64,000 nucleotides of DNA from Gnetum montanum (GCA_015680685.1 MNCI01017725.1:32933-96932); one strand, 5' to 3'. Positions 1 to 13,309 are shown, counted from the stretch's first letter. The notes: generated by a model from the sequence alone, not told the origin. Numbers and translations: made by a program.

Positions 1-416
1 GAAGCGCTCATACTGAGTGTATTTAACTAAGGGGGTTGAAGGTTGAGAGAGATATTAATTAACTAGAAAAGCATCAAACAACAATTAATTACTAATTAGC
101 TTAATCAGTATGCTGCAAGGTTTATCATAAAGTTCGTCTTTATTACTGTACACAAAATTATGCTTAGGTACAAATTGCTCGAATAAAGATTCGTTCACTC
201 TATGACTCCTACTGTGGGCACACAGAAATAATTCTAACTTTGGAATGACAAAACTACAAGAGTCTGGCTAAGGGTCTAAATCTAATGTATGGGAACCAAG
301 GGAACTCCCTTTTATTTATAGAAGATGAGGCAGGACACGATATCACATACACGATATTGCGTGGTGGATGTGATATCGCGTACACGATATCACGTATGTG
401 ATATCGTGGTTCATCA
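1..416 (-). mobile_element. LTR fragment, GATATC type, cut by the window edge
   Basis: Read on the minus strand this begins TGATGAACCACGATATC and runs through a U3 with several GATATC palindromes (336-408), a TATA box (complement of tttatttataga near 312-323) and an R/U5 part with an AATAAAGA-like polyadenylation signal. The R/U5 part matches the LTRs of elements A and B. No polypurine tract lies to its right, so it is either a 5' LTR of an element extending left of the window or a solo LTR. Confidence 0.75.
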
Positions 417-1845
417 CACATCAACTAAAATTTACCATATAACTAAATAGGCCACTCTAAGTTTAGTTGAGAACATAACAATCTACGATCACCTAACCAA
501 ACTATTTGCTATTACTAGTCCATTCTCGAATTATGACATGGTCTATTGTGATGCTTATAGATCATATGTTTGGGTGTTTGACATACTTGTTGCTCATTAC
601 TTGATATCAGTAAAATTTCAAGCGCTTAGCTTTGCAAAAGAAAACTCTTAAAAGCATACCATAGTCTCTTATGTCCTTAAAAACTAGAACTAGGAATTTA
701 GACATGACCTTTAAACAAATTTTTAAATTGACCAAAATTATTATTATGGTATGACTTCTATATATGTAAACTAGAAGATGTTGGAACTTAAAAACAATTT
801 GGGTGTTGAACACTAGAAAAATATTAATCATGAGTAAAGAAAAAATAGAGTACATCATAAGCTTGATACTAAGTAGATGAAATACCTAAGACATGTAGCT
901 AACATGATACTTTAGAGTGTGTTTGATTGGTTGCATTCATAGATGTTGAATTTGCATAGACATTAAGTCCACAAATTTAGGAATCTCATTCAATTACATG
1001 TCCAAAGGTATAAAAAGGATCAACACCTAGAGTAACAATGCTCATCCCATAAAGTGGGGTCTTGAGAGGGTTGGTGGATGAGCAAAAACTTAACCTCTTC
1101 AAGTAGTTGTGCCCAAGGTTTGACTTAAGAAATGAGCACCTTACCATCACTCCAAATGATGGTCCCTATTACACCTCTAGAGGTATAATCTAGAAAAATT
1201 AGAAAAATAGTAGAAATAGTTGTATATGATGGATTTGAAAAGAATCCAAAGATTCATCCATAAACAACTACATGAAATAGTTTTAAATTAACATACCTAG
1301 TAAGATTTGTAGATGCATCACTCATAAAATCATGCAATCAAACACATCCTTTGAAAAACTTAATAAGAATATAACATCGTCTGATTAACATGTTGTTGGA
1401 TCAATCCTATAGCTTACACATCATAAGCCACACATTATAACCAACCGAGCAATGCCTCGCTGATGAATTTTACACATGTAGACTAATTAAATCCATGACC
1501 TCTTTAAGAAACATTTATCTCTTAACGTCATAATGAATATTTTAGCTCAAATATTAGCTTGTAAGCCTACTAGAATTGAGCTTCACATAGTATATTTTGT
1601 AACTATGTATTCCAAGGATACATAGTATGCAAGGTACTATTAAGTAGAATCGTAATCTTAGAAGCATTAATTAAGTATACATAATAAAGCTAACACACTA
1701 CTTAGTAGCTGTGGAGGTGGTCATTGAAAAAAACTACAAGAAGAAGGTGATAAAACATCATATATCTCATATCATGAAGCTTAAGTCTAAAGCCATAAGA
1801 ACATTGGCATAGCTCTTATCTTGGGATTAATGAAATATAGAAATT
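417..1845. other. AT-rich non-coding flank with dispersed repeat copies
   Basis: No gene is recognisable. About 1000-1160 resembles 18800-18990: both carry 'caccta-gag', 'gaggg/gaggt-ttg-t-gatgagcaaaa' and 'aacctctt-agt' in the same order. About 1440-1470 shares 'gcaatgcctc-ct' with 18560-18590. These look like two copies of an uncharacterised dispersed repeat. The remainder is AT-rich with no open frame of note. Confidence 0.5.
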
Positions 1846-1850
1846 ATAGT

Positions 1851-2745
1851 TGATGAGCGGTGAGGTACCCCTATGCCCAACCATACGAATCACAGGCATT
1901 CACGTGCAAATCGGTCAAATTCCGCAGATTGCAAGCACTTGCATACACCAAACTCTAGCCAGCAAAACCTTAGTTAGAACGGTCGTTGTCTTCCCAACCT
2001 CACTTGTGGTGTTCTAAAGCGATGGTTAAGTGACATTGAGGAAAATGATTTTTATTGGTTTTCTTTTTATCTTTTAAAGTCTAATTCTTTAATTGTAGGG
2101 AATGAAAAGTTGTGTAATTTATAATTTTTCTACTCTATCGCTTAACTCTCCCTAGCATAAGCAACCGATCCCATCTTCCATGCACATCCTAAGCATACCC
2201 TAACCACTGCTGGGTTACTAGACGTTAAGTGTCACTGGGTTACCAAGTGTTTGATATATGTTCGAGATGGTCATGCCTATGGTTCTCATAAAATATAAAA
2301 GGACAATAACAGTAAAGTGATAACAATAAAAGCTTCTGAAATTATTAAAGTGTTGAAATATTAAACTATTAAAATGCTTAAGTGATTAAATCCAAATGCT
2401 GCAAGGAATGCTCAAAAAGCTCATCTTTATTGCCGATCACGCCAATGGGCTCAGGTACATTAGCGCTTGAATAAAGACTCGTACACCTTTCTCACACCTA
2501 CTGTGGGCACTTGGAAAATATTCTAACTCTTACGGGAACAAACTGCAAGAGTTTGGCTACAACTACATTAAAAGATGTTATAAATGCTATGGGTGCACAC
2601 ATATTTATAGCAAGAGATAGACTCTGCATTAACGGGGTCGCATTAACGCATGGACGGATACGTCGACGGGGTCACGTCACTGTAGCCATGTCAACAGGGC
2701 TTTGTTAATGTGACCCAGTCGATGTATCAACTGAACACTTCATCA
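1851..2745 (-). repeat. 3' LTR of element A (GTCGAC type)
   Basis: On the minus strand it starts TGATGAAGTG and ends CTCATCA. The U3 contains degenerate GTCGA(C/T)GTGGCCC-like units, followed by a TATA box (complement of tatttatagc near 2606-2616). The R/U5 part carries an AATAAAGA signal. It pairs with 13329-14232 over its whole length, with scattered substitutions and small indels. A duplicated 'ttaagtgattaaat' in the other copy is absent here. Confidence 0.9.
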
Positions 2746-2753
2746 TACCCCCA
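2746..2753 (-). other. Polypurine tract of element A
   Basis: On the minus strand the sequence AATGGGGGTA lies directly before the 3' LTR start TGATGAAG. This is the expected primer for plus-strand DNA synthesis. The same placement is seen before the LTRs at 34454, 36398 and 62522. Confidence 0.75.
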
Positions 2754-2962
2754 TTATTGAGTGAAAACGCATCCTCAAGTTTATTACAATTTGCAAGGTA
2801 TGAAGTTATTGACGGTACACACAACAAAACACATTTACACACACACTAACTCTATTAACATACCAAGTGCCCTAGTGTACGAAAAAAATAAATTACAAAA
2901 TTGTGGTGTTCAGAGACAAAATTGAACACCCTACCAGAAAATGCTAAAGTTGCTGGAGAAGG

Positions 2963-5792
2963 TCACACTGTCCCTGGTGGCGGTGGTTTCGACAGGCCTT
3001 CACCAGCTTCTAGTGCATGTGGTGGTTGTGGCGTTGATGATGATTACCCTGCACCAGCTACAACTTCTAGAGATAATAGAAAAGACTCCAATAATGTCCT
3101 CATTTTATCTTCTTTGCTTTTGGGATCATTCACTATCTAGGCAGCTTCACCAATGTGTGCCGGAATAGGAACATCCCAAGGACATGGAAATGCAGGAAAC
3201 AGTTCCTTCAAATTGACAAACCAAGCAGTGAATTGTTTTCATTCAATATTGAACGCTTGGATCAAGGTTTACAGCTACTAATAGTTGTTCATTCGTTGGG
3301 CCAAGTTCTTTGCAACTGCATGTTGTCCTTCAAAATGAGTACGAAGAACTTCGAGTTCCACATTGGCTATTTCTAGCTTTTGCTTTGTCTCTTTATGTAC
3401 TTGGAACTCACCCTTGTATAAAGAATATGAGGTGGCCACTTGTTTCTCTAGGTCTGACCATGGCCTTCCAGCTGTTAGCATAGCTAGGTTTGCATAACAG
3501 AGATTAGCTAACTCCATGCATTCTATCATCTCTTCACTCTATAGCTCCTTGAGATGGATCTCAACCTGGTTGTAGGCATTCAATCTGTCGAAGATGGGCT
3601 GCCACACCTCACCTCCTTCGTTGAGCTATTGTAATGCTACACCTCTTTTTCATTGACTTCCTTTTACAATTCCACTTGGTTCTTATAGTGATTTTTAACT
3701 CGTTCAAACTTAAGGGCCTCATGTTTCCAAGCGGCGATTTCAATTGCTGATTTTTGTCGCAAGGCTTAAACTTCCTCCATAGACAGATTATGATTTTCAA
3801 TTGACAATCTCCTCACATTAGTGTTTACCCTAGCTAGCTCCTCTTTCTATTGATGGATGAAGTCTTTCATGTGTTGATTCTCAATAACAACATTGCACAA
3901 GTGATGAACTTCTACGGTTAGTCTAACATTCTCCTAGTGAACCTCTGCCAAGTCCTTGTTTAGATGGTAAGCATGGGTGTCTGTTAAGGACTTGTTAAAG
4001 ATTGTTGACTCTCACTCATCCTCAACCTTCTAAAGTTTGGTTTGAAGCTATTGAAAAGATTCATCCCTGGTGAGTTCATGGTTGAGGAGAGTTGGATCAA
4101 CAAGTTGGGCTGTTAATTGGGCAACTTCCACCACCAAGCGTTGATGATTCGCTTGTGCCACTTCAAATTGGCCCTCCAAGATGAGGCACTTGCCCCTTGT
4201 TGAAAGCAACTCCAACTGGGTCACAGTAATATTGTCTGGAAGATCAAAGACATTCAGAAGTGGTTGCCCAGTTCCCACCAATCGGTCCAACAACTCTTCA
4301 TGTTGGGTTGCATTGATCATGCTACGTGAAGTTCCTGTTGATGTTTGTACATCTCCAAGTCCATGTACATCTAGTACAAGCGTCGTAGGTGAATTAAGGG
4401 CCATAGCAATTGTGTAAGCAACCACTTCAGCTGTAACTTCTTGTCCCTGGTGTTGCATTACCAGGACAGTCACCCCCTCTCCATCCTCCAAGCACACCAA
4501 AAAAGTAGCAACATTTTCTAAAATTTCAAGAAATAACTATTGGGTGGACACCATTACTTCTCGAACACTGGGATCAAATCTAGTATGCACTTGCATTCAG
4601 GTGATAGAAAACATCGGTACTACTCTCTCTAACAGACTCACCGATTGAGCCACTTGCTCAAGATGGCTCATCGCAAGGTGATAGACTAAAGGGTCTTCTC
4701 CTCTACCAGTTCCTACTGATTGCTCTTGTTGGCTCAAGAGTGATTATCGGATCTTGTGTATGTGTTCTGCAATTGTCTGTGAGCCTGACCTTGTTGCTTG
4801 CACAGGCAGTGGAGGTGGTTGCTGCTCTTCCCTGAGTTGTGTTGTGGCCAAAGTCTTGTCCTTCATCATCTCCTGCCACGAGGCAATTGGGACATGACAA
4901 AGTGTCTTATTGGTGTATCGTGCTATCCCTGCCTATTTGCACAATTTTCTGATTAGGTAGGGAAAAGGTGGAGCTCGCCTTCCAAGTTCGTTTTCAGCAA
5001 ATCTCTTCTCAATCTCCAAGAAAAGTAACTATGGAAGGGTAATGGGGAACTTTCTGCTTAGAGCAACACATGCATGAGTAGAGAAGGCAATGATCTTATT
5101 GAGTCTTACTATTTGATTCAAGTGGTAAGATGCGATTTTTGAATAAACCTTCTTTACGATGGTGAGGGTGCTAAACTCCTTGCGTTCTACCCCATAGAAC
5201 TACCTAATCCACTCCCCTTTTACCTCAAGGTCTGCTTGTTTGGGGATCTCCGCCACATTAGCTACAGTCTCTAGCAACCTTAGAGCTTGTGCAATTGCTT
5301 CGACAAAGTAAGAGACATGAATGTCTTTGATTCTTACTCTAGACCCCAGTTGCCGATTCATCTAGAAGAGGTAAGTTTCTCCTAGGTATCATTCAGCACT
5401 GGAAGTGATGATTGGCCACATAGGAGAATTTTGTAATTGGGTTTTGACTTCCTCTTGTGCATTCTCTAGAAATGGTCTGAAGTTCAACTTCTAAAGGACT
5501 GTTTGTTGCAGCTCCCTCGGCTTAATAGCGTCAATACAGGCTTGGGTCAAGGTGACCTCAAGCCGTGGCGCAATCATAGGAGTCTCATCCCTTTATGATT
5601 GTTCACCAGGGATGTCGACTTTGGGAATCTAATGAACAGATTCCACGTTAGGTTCTTTGCAGAGGGGCCAGTTGCGTGTGAGCCCTTTGCATGCTCTAGA
5701 GGTTGTGCGCCTCATCCTCTTCCCGTTCTCGGTCACTTGTCCCTCGGTTGGGATGGTCCTTCTCCCCTTGGATGCCTCAGTTTAGGTGCCAT
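2963..5792 (-). pseudogene. ORF3 of element A: plant-transposon-protein-like domain plus coiled coil
   Basis: Third ORF, downstream of pol where envelope-like genes lie in Athila-type elements. The start ATG at 5792 follows CTGTGACTGTAG, and the frame ends at TGA (2965-2963) after the conserved PPPPGTV. About 940 codons. The first third contains PMWPI, YLGETYLF and PYLIRKLCK, an arrangement I know from plant proteins annotated 'putative plant transposon protein'. The last half is a Lys/Glu/Gln/Leu-rich coiled coil with MELANLCYANLAMLTAGRP. No signal peptide or membrane segment is visible. At least ten in-frame stops, mostly readable as decayed Gln, Arg or Trp codons. Function unknown. The best comparisons are the copies at 31478-34281 and 60619-62269. 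Confidence 0.7.
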
Positions 5793-7670
5793 CTACAGTC
5801 ACAGCATAACCATGAATTAAAATGTGTGTATAAGTTGCTTAAAATGGCAATCATACACCTTCTCATTTTGACCAAGCTATGAGAATGACACATGCATCCT
5901 ATTAGGTTCCCCAGAGCGTAGTTGAGGGGTTAGAAAAATAATAAAAAATAATGAGTTGCAATTCATAGTTGTATTATTTTTTATTTTTTTTTCCTTGTCT
6001 ATCCCCTAAGATGTGTTAAGTCCTTGATAATTATAAAAAATATAGACCCCCCCCCCCCCCCCCCATGATGAAGAGCATACCTCTGGTTGCGAAAGGGTTG
6101 GATTGGGACATGCATTGGAAACGTTTTGTTCTCAAAAAGAAGGGTTGGCATAGAGACATGGAAAAACTCCCCTAGCATTATGAAAAAATTGACAAATTCC
6201 AAGGGCGCAATGGGGGTATATATAGTATGAGCGACTCGAGGTTGCAGAGACCAGAGAACAGTATGAGTGAAAGAGGAAGGAAGATTGTAATTAGAAGAAA
6301 AGTCAGAATGAGGAGAATGTCATAGTATGGAACTTTGTGGATGAGGCATCATGTGGTGGTTAGCACAGAAATGATCAACCAACCATATCAAGGGGATAGA
6401 ATATTAACAAATGGAACCAAAGGATATGCAAGTAGGTCCTCCCCATAGCAGGCAGTGGCCTCAGTAGCCCTTGCATATCATCAACACAAGAGTCCGTGGG
6501 CCCCATAGTTAATTCATGGTGGCTGCGAGTTAATACCCAAATCCATGACAACTAGTTGAAGAATTAGAAGTTCTAGCAGAGCATGATAGACATTCAAGAC
6601 ATACAACTGACAAGGAGGTGAATAATGGGAAGCAAATGATGAAGAGAAGAGGGAGTGAGATGGAATTTCTAATGTTGGTCACATGAAATCCCTTGTGAAG
6701 TGTGTAATTAAGTGACCCAGTAGGATCCATCCTTAGTCCAAACTGAAAACTAGCCACGTTCAGTGACATCGCATCAACGTTTGAAGACTAGTCCATCTCC
6801 TTGGACCACAAGAATGCTCCCACGAACAACCACCACTCCAACATGAGTGAGCGAGAGGAAGTGAAAAAGGGCTAAGTTAGAGGGGACAAAGTAAGTCCCA
6901 TAACTAATGCTTGTAGCCCATTAGAGGTGGTCTAAGTGGTGTGCTTTGAATTCCCATGTGTTTGTTTTTTTTTCTCTGGGAACCACACCATGCAAAGACC
7001 CATGCATTTTTTCATGCATTTGGCCAAGGGGTGTGCTTTGAATCCTCATCGTTTTTTTTTTGTGATCAAGACCACACCATGCAAGGACAAATTACCATGT
7101 AAGTTCTAGTTAGCAGAGGATATGGAGTGGTAAGAAGTCCATGAAGACACACGCTCGCATGCAAGGGAATAGAAAAGTATGAAGAATGTTGCATTCCCCT
7201 TGAAGTTACACCCTGTTCAAACCATTAGATCCTTCTCAAGTCTGGAAACTACGCAAGTCATGAATTAATTAAAGTTGTTTTTAATTGAAAGGGATTGCAT
7301 GTTTCCAAAATAAGAAAAACCATGGAGTGGGTGGATGGATGGATCACGTGGACTCACTGCTTGTTACATGAAATGAGAGTTTAACATGACTACCTAGAAT
7401 AACAATGCGAAGGTAGGAGCTAGATATAATAGGTGGATCATATCATTCAAGCCATCGCAAAGAGAAACAATCGCACCAGTACATCCTACGACAATAAGAC
7501 GACTTATTAATGAAATGTATAAAACAAAAATATATATAAAAATAAAAAATAAATAGATAAGTAAATAAAGGAAGAAAAAGTAAGCAAGAATGGCAAACGT
7601 ATGAACGATATTATAAAAAAAAGATGTAAAACAAAAAAATGCAAAAACAACTGAGGGACCACTAAAATTA
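5793..7670 (-). other. Non-coding spacer between pol and ORF3 in element A
   Basis: About 1.9 kb with no sustained frame. On the minus strand it contains an 18-G run (6047-6064 on the plus strand as C18) about 250 bases ahead of ORF3. This sits where elements B and D carry GGGGGAGGGG. It also holds AT-rich stretches and a repeated 'tgtgctttgaat-c-cat-gtttttttt' (about 6940-6975 and 7030-7065). Unlike B and D it has no GATATC array. Confidence 0.6.
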
Positions 7671-7679
7671 GTTAGCATG

Positions 7680-10600
7680 GAAGGTGATCTCCCCCACAAC
7701 TAAGTTGAGAGGAGGAGATTTGAAAAATGGAACGAGGTTGGCTATGTGATGAGAGCATAGTGGCATTGGTTTGTTGGAGTGCGTGGAAGGGTTTTAATTG
7801 TTGTGTATTAACTAACTGTGTTTTTGTGGGATCCTCAAGTTTGTGTAAAAGCAAGGCCCCAGATGGAAAGGTTTCAGAAACAATATAAGGTCCCTCCCAC
7901 AATGTTTGAAACTTAGTATGTTGCGGTACATGTGTGGGATTCTAGTAGAGTACCTTATCTCCACGTTGAAATGTTACCTTTCAAATTCTAAGATCATGAC
8001 ATTTTTTATTATAGGCCTTATGCATTTCATTTGATGATAGGGCTACTAATTGATTCTCATCTAGCACATTCAAGTTGATGAGTCGTTCTCGTTATGCTAG
8101 TGATAAGTCAAGACCCAAGTCACTGGTGGTAGATAGTGTTCGGAGTTCTACCTGAATTGGAAGTTTTGATAGTTTCCCGTACACTAACTCATAAGGAGAG
8201 TAGCCTATAGGAAGTTTCCATGTGGAGCGATAGGCCCAGAGGGCATCGTTAAGTTTTGTGATCCAACCCATCCTATATTTGTTGATGGTCCTAGTTAGGA
8301 TCCTTGTAATCTCCCTATTTGTGACTTCGACTTGCCCATTGGCTTGGGGGTGATAAGGTGTTGTAAATTTATGTTTGACCCCCAAGTGTTGCATAAGTTT
8401 ACGAAAAGTAGCACCTGTTAAATGAGTTCTGTTTTTTGAAATAAGTGCACGTGGCACCCCAAACCTAATCAAGATTTGCTGTTATACAAACCGTGCGGCT
8501 ATGTTTGAGGAACAGTTGGTGACGGCTACTGCCTTTGCCCACTTAGTACAGTAGTCTACAATGATGATGATGTACGCCTTCCCATTGGACATGGGTGTGA
8601 TGGGACCCATGAAGTCGATGCCCCAAATATTGAAGGGTTCCAGTGGATGGATCCACTATTGGGGTCCCTCCATTCGTGTGGTTATCCCACCATCTCTCTG
8701 ACATTGTTCATAGGAGTGGGTGAACCATTGCGCATCTCTGAAGAATGTGGACCAGTAATATCCCACAAGTAGGATCTTAATGGCTGTGCATCGTAAAGAA
8801 TAGTGGCCCCCACAAGGACCCTCGTGAGCATCCTGGAGGATGCGAAGTGTATCCACATCAGGGACGCACCATCGAACCAAGCCATCCGCACACACGTTAT
8901 GAAGGTGTCCATTGATTTCCATTAAGTGCTTGGCCTTGTGAAGAAACTACTACTTCTTTTGATGATTCCACTCTTTTGGTAATTCTTGTGTTCAGAGATA
9001 GGTAAGGATGTCGCTGAACCAAGTTGATCCTATGGGCATCTCCTTATCGATTGCTCCAAAGAAGAGGAGTTCATCTAGAAATTGATCGAAGAGTGGCTCC
9101 TCCTCCTCTACATCATCCCATCGTAACCGAGATAAGTGATTAGCAACCACATTCTCAATTCCCTTTCTATCTACCATAGTAAGGTCAAATTCCTGAAGAA
9201 TCATAAGCCACCGTATGATACAGGGACTCATTGTTGGTTTGTTCATCAGGAACCAGATGGCACTATGGTCAGTATGTACAAACATTTTGTACCCGAGCAC
9301 ATAGTGTCAAAACTTTTTCAAGGCAAACACCACTGCCATTAATTCCTTTTCAGTGATGGTGTAGTTGAGCTGAGCACCCACAATGCTTTGTCTTGCACAA
9401 TGGATATAATATGGGCATCTGTAGTCATCCAACTGTGTAAGCACGACTCCCAATGCATAATTATATGCATCCATCATTATATGAAAAGATCTAGACCAGT
9501 CGGGTGCTCATAGAATTGGAGTTTCTATGAGTTTCTGTATGAGTTTTTGGAATGCGGATTTGCATTCCTTGGTCCAGACAAATGGAGCATCTTTCTTTGT
9601 GAATTCCACCAATGGCTTGGCAATCTTTGAGAAATTCTTGATGAAGCATCGGTAATAACCAGTGTGGCCAAGGAATGACTAAACATCTTTTATAGTACTT
9701 GGTTGATTGGTAATTCCTCAAATGATTCTAATTTTCTTAGGATCTACACTAATCCCTGCTTGTGAAATGCAGTGCCCTAGAACAATGCCCACTTGGACCA
9801 TCAAGTGGCTCTTTTGCTAGTTGAGCTGTAAATTTGTTTCCATACATCTTTTTAAAACTTGCTCAAGGCAGTCCAAGGCTTGTTCAAAGGTTGCTCCATA
9901 GGTAGAGAAGTCATCCATAAAGACTTTTACCCCATTTCCAATCTGTTGTTGAAATATGTTGAGGATAAGGTGTAGGAAGGTTGCAGGCACATTACATAGG
10001 CCAAAGGGCATCTTCTTATATGCAAATGTCCCCCAAGGACTAGTAAATGTTATTTTTGCCTAGTCTTCAGGTGCAATTTGGATTTGGTTATAGCCACTAT
10101 AACCATCCAAAAAGCTATAGTAACAATGCCCCACAATGGTATCCAACACTTTATTCACAAACAGAAGTGGGAAGTGAGCCTTGAAGGTCGCCATGTTTAG
10201 TAGTTGGAAATCTATATAAATCCTCCATTTGCCATCCTTATTTCGCATAATAATGAGTGGGCTAACCTATTCGCTATCTGCAATGGAATAGATGAAACCC
10301 ACTTTCAGAAATTGTTCAGTTTCATCCTCGACAACTTGCTTTAGTTTTGGGTTCAACCATCTTTATGGTTGTTGTTATGGCTTCATGGAGGAGTCGATAT
10401 AGATCCGATGTTGGCATACCCTAGGGTCAACTCCCGTCAATTCATGATATGACCATGCAAAAGTAACCATTCATTTGTTTACCATTTTCAGCAATTTCTT
10501 CTTTTGCTTAGGAGTAAGAGTAGCATTCATGATTACCTGCTTGCCATTTTGCAAGAATGCATATTCCAGATTGGCTAGTAAGGTTTTCAGTTCCAAGGGC

Positions 10601-11325
10601 TCCTATCTAAAGCTTTCAGGGATCTGTAGCTTTCCCCAATCATCACTGTCATAAACAATGGAGACTTGTTAATGGATCTTTTCCAATTCATCCATGATTT
10701 TCACATAGGCACATACAAGGCCCTTAGATGGTTCCATGCATAAAGTGCTGCTATCAGAGTCAATGGTCAGCCATTGGGTGCCTTCTTGATTCGTAGCTAC
10801 TGTGTACAGGCATCGTTGAACTTGTGATTCTTCGGCACACCGACTGCATGCCTGAATAGATGTCCACTTAACGAACCAAAGTTGCTACACACAGTTGCAC
10901 CTTGAGTCACTATACACGATGCATGGAACGTGCTTCTTCTCGATCTTTCCAAAAGGATTTTCTTTTGAAATTTCAAGGGAAACATCTCGGAGTTTTAATC
11001 GTGTGTCCACTGTGCTGAACCAGGCTCTCTCCATTATGATTGGGAAATTCCCCTTGCAATTGTCAACCCGAATGACCAGAAAGTCAACAAGATAGGACCA
11101 CCCACAAATAGTGGTCACGATATCTTCTACTAATCCCAAGGATACAGGTATGGATTGGTCTACCAACTCGAGCCAAATGTTGCTTTTCTTCATTGGGGGC
11201 AGGTTCCAAGTCTTGTACATATCGTGTGAAATCAAATTAACACCTAACCCCAAATCCAAAAGAGCTTTGTATGGCTCATTTCTTGCCACTTGAAGGTATA
11301 TGAGGGGACTCCCCGAATCAGTCAA
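7680..11325 (-). pseudogene. pol of element A (protease, reverse transcriptase, RNase H, integrase)
   Basis: Read 11325 to 7680. The aspartic protease comes first, and its active site DSG has become DLG in ALLDLGLGVNLIS. Reverse transcriptase follows, with FLDGYSGYNQI and the catalytic box FMDDFSTYG (near 9925). RNase H contains HIMMDA and FVHTDHSAIWFLM. Integrase starts with a zinc-binding region in which one Cys of the CxxC pair is Tyr (SYEQCQ). Its core has WGIDFMGPI, ISKNRTHL (the second catalytic Asp is Lys) and VEVTNREITRIL. The frame is interrupted by TAG, TAA and TGA codons at positions where D (39548-43598) has Gln, Arg or Trp. Non-functional. Confidence 0.9.
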
Positions 11326-11329
11326 TTTT

Positions 11330-13163
11330 CAAGGGATATGACCTACCTTTATCTAATTCATCACAGCGTGTGTTAGCATGACGGTTTGCACTGTGGAGGG
11401 TGTTTAGCTTGAAGGTTGCTCGAAGGGTTGAATAGTGGAGGCAATTGGAGGTTTAGAGGCACTGGCCATAGGTGAATGTGAGGGTATGTTAGCTGATCTC
11501 ACTCATTACTTTGCTCTTTGGATTCCTCCGCAATTTTCAAGATGCTTTGGAACCTTTCATCCAAACAGTCGCACATCTTGTCAACCTTGGCCGAAATTTC
11601 AGAGGTAAATTTTTGTATGGGTAAGGTTTTTCAGTTCACTGCTGCATCCAGTGGTGATTCTTCCTCCTCTTCACAAAATTGGACTTTCTTCCTTTGGATG
11701 GAAGGATCCCGATTATACTCTTTTACACTCTCTTTCTTCCTTAATTCCCCTTCCTCTTTGGCCACTTGCTCAATGAGGCACTGCAGTTGATGGGCCCTTA
11801 ATTCAGATAGTCGTCCTTGAGCATGAACACCCAAGGTCTTTCTTGTTTCAAAGTGAAGCCCATCTATGATATGGTAGAGCTATTCCTGCTGAGAGTAGCC
11901 ATGACCAAGGCATTAGTGTAACAATGAGTAATATTTGCCCATGGTTGCATCCAAGGGTTCATGACCACCCTGTTTCCACCCTTGGATTTGTCATCTCAGA
12001 TTAGCGACTCTGGAGTAGGTTTGGTACTTATCATTGAAAATTTCTAGCATCGTACTCCATCATCTGATTGATTCTAGTTCCAAAGATCGGTACCAGCTTT
12101 CCGCTTCCTTGATGGAATAGCTTGAGTTTTTTCCAATCATTATCTATGTTCTGCATGGTGCAAGCATCATGAAATGCTTACAAGTAAGTTTGTGGATCAC
12201 AATTATATCCTCCTTCAAATTTGGGGAGATTGTTCATGTCAAGGTGCTTGATCCAATTATCTTTCAAGTGCCTACTGGGTATTTGAACCGCCTTGGCTAT
12301 GTTAAGCATGCTTCGAGTAGCCAGCAGTGGTTCATTTGAGTCATAGTCTTGCTATTGGCCATGACGTCTGTGACGATTTCGGCTGCCTCTCCTTTCTTGA
12401 TGGTGAGACTCGCATGATTGGTCACACTTTTCCTCACATCATCCCCATCGGTCCTTGCGATCCCGTCAGTCTTTTCGATTATCATCACCCTAATCCTTCC
12501 TACTACGGTTGTGATNGAAGATAGGGGTCATCATCAAAGTAGAGGAGGAGATCGACACTAGGGTAGTGGCAGTTCTCCTCCCTCTTCTCCATCTTCTTGT
12601 TCCACCTTGTCTTCACCAAGTTCTGACTCTNGTCCATCTTTCCCTTTGCCACCATTTTTCTTCTACGATCCCTCATCATCTTAGTGCTCCTAATCGCTTG
12701 ATTGTTTACTTTGAATGATGGACTGGATGATTTGATGCATCGGAGGAGGTTCAATCAAATATGAATCATGAAAAACAAGTTCCTCATCGTCATGCAGGTC
12801 CTGCAGGAACAAAGGGTTACTGAACTATTTTCCCTTTAAGTGTTCATGGTGTTCCGCCTGTTGCCAGTCCCGTGCACGTTGTGCCTCAGTTGGATGATAA
12901 TCTCGGTAGTCATGATGCTCCATTATGTATTCCACACCGCAATCCTGAATGCCCAGTTTGGTAAGATTTTGAAGTAGCATTCTAGGAACTGATCGATCAA
13001 GAGGTAATATGATGTTACCCTCCATGTCCCGCCATCGCAGGTGCTCATCCTAATGTAGGATAAAGGTGAAGTTGGGGATATACTCATCTGGATGTGCTTA
13101 GACCACCTGACACTCTTGCGGCACTAGTGGGTTGGATCTGTCTCGCTCGTGAGAAGAAGACAT
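11330..13163 (-). pseudogene. gag of element A
   Basis: Starts at ATG 13163 (MSSSHERDRSNPL), about 150 bases after the primer-binding site. The central part matches the plant retrotransposon gag domain: SWYRSLELESIR, a decayed Trp, STMLEIFNDKYQ, then QIQGWKQG near 12,000. The C-terminal part is Glu/Lys-rich, then Pro/Gln-rich, and runs into protease. At least ten in-frame stops, most being TAG/TAA where Gln is expected. Two ambiguous bases (12515, 12631) fall in it. The capsid-like role is inferred from the family. Confidence 0.8.
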
Positions 13164-13309
13164 TTTTTATGTTAGCTAATAACTAAACTGATGTGCCTTA
13201 GTCTTTTACTTAAACCACCTAGTGTAAGTAGATTTCACTATTCTGGGTTCATTCGAACGAAGTGAATGATGATCTTGCTAAGACTAGATAACGCATGTAA
13301 GACTAATGG

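Noticed and set aside
12515-12631. Biological meaning in the ambiguous bases (also 49815)
   Set aside because: Three single N characters are assembly or polishing uncertainty.
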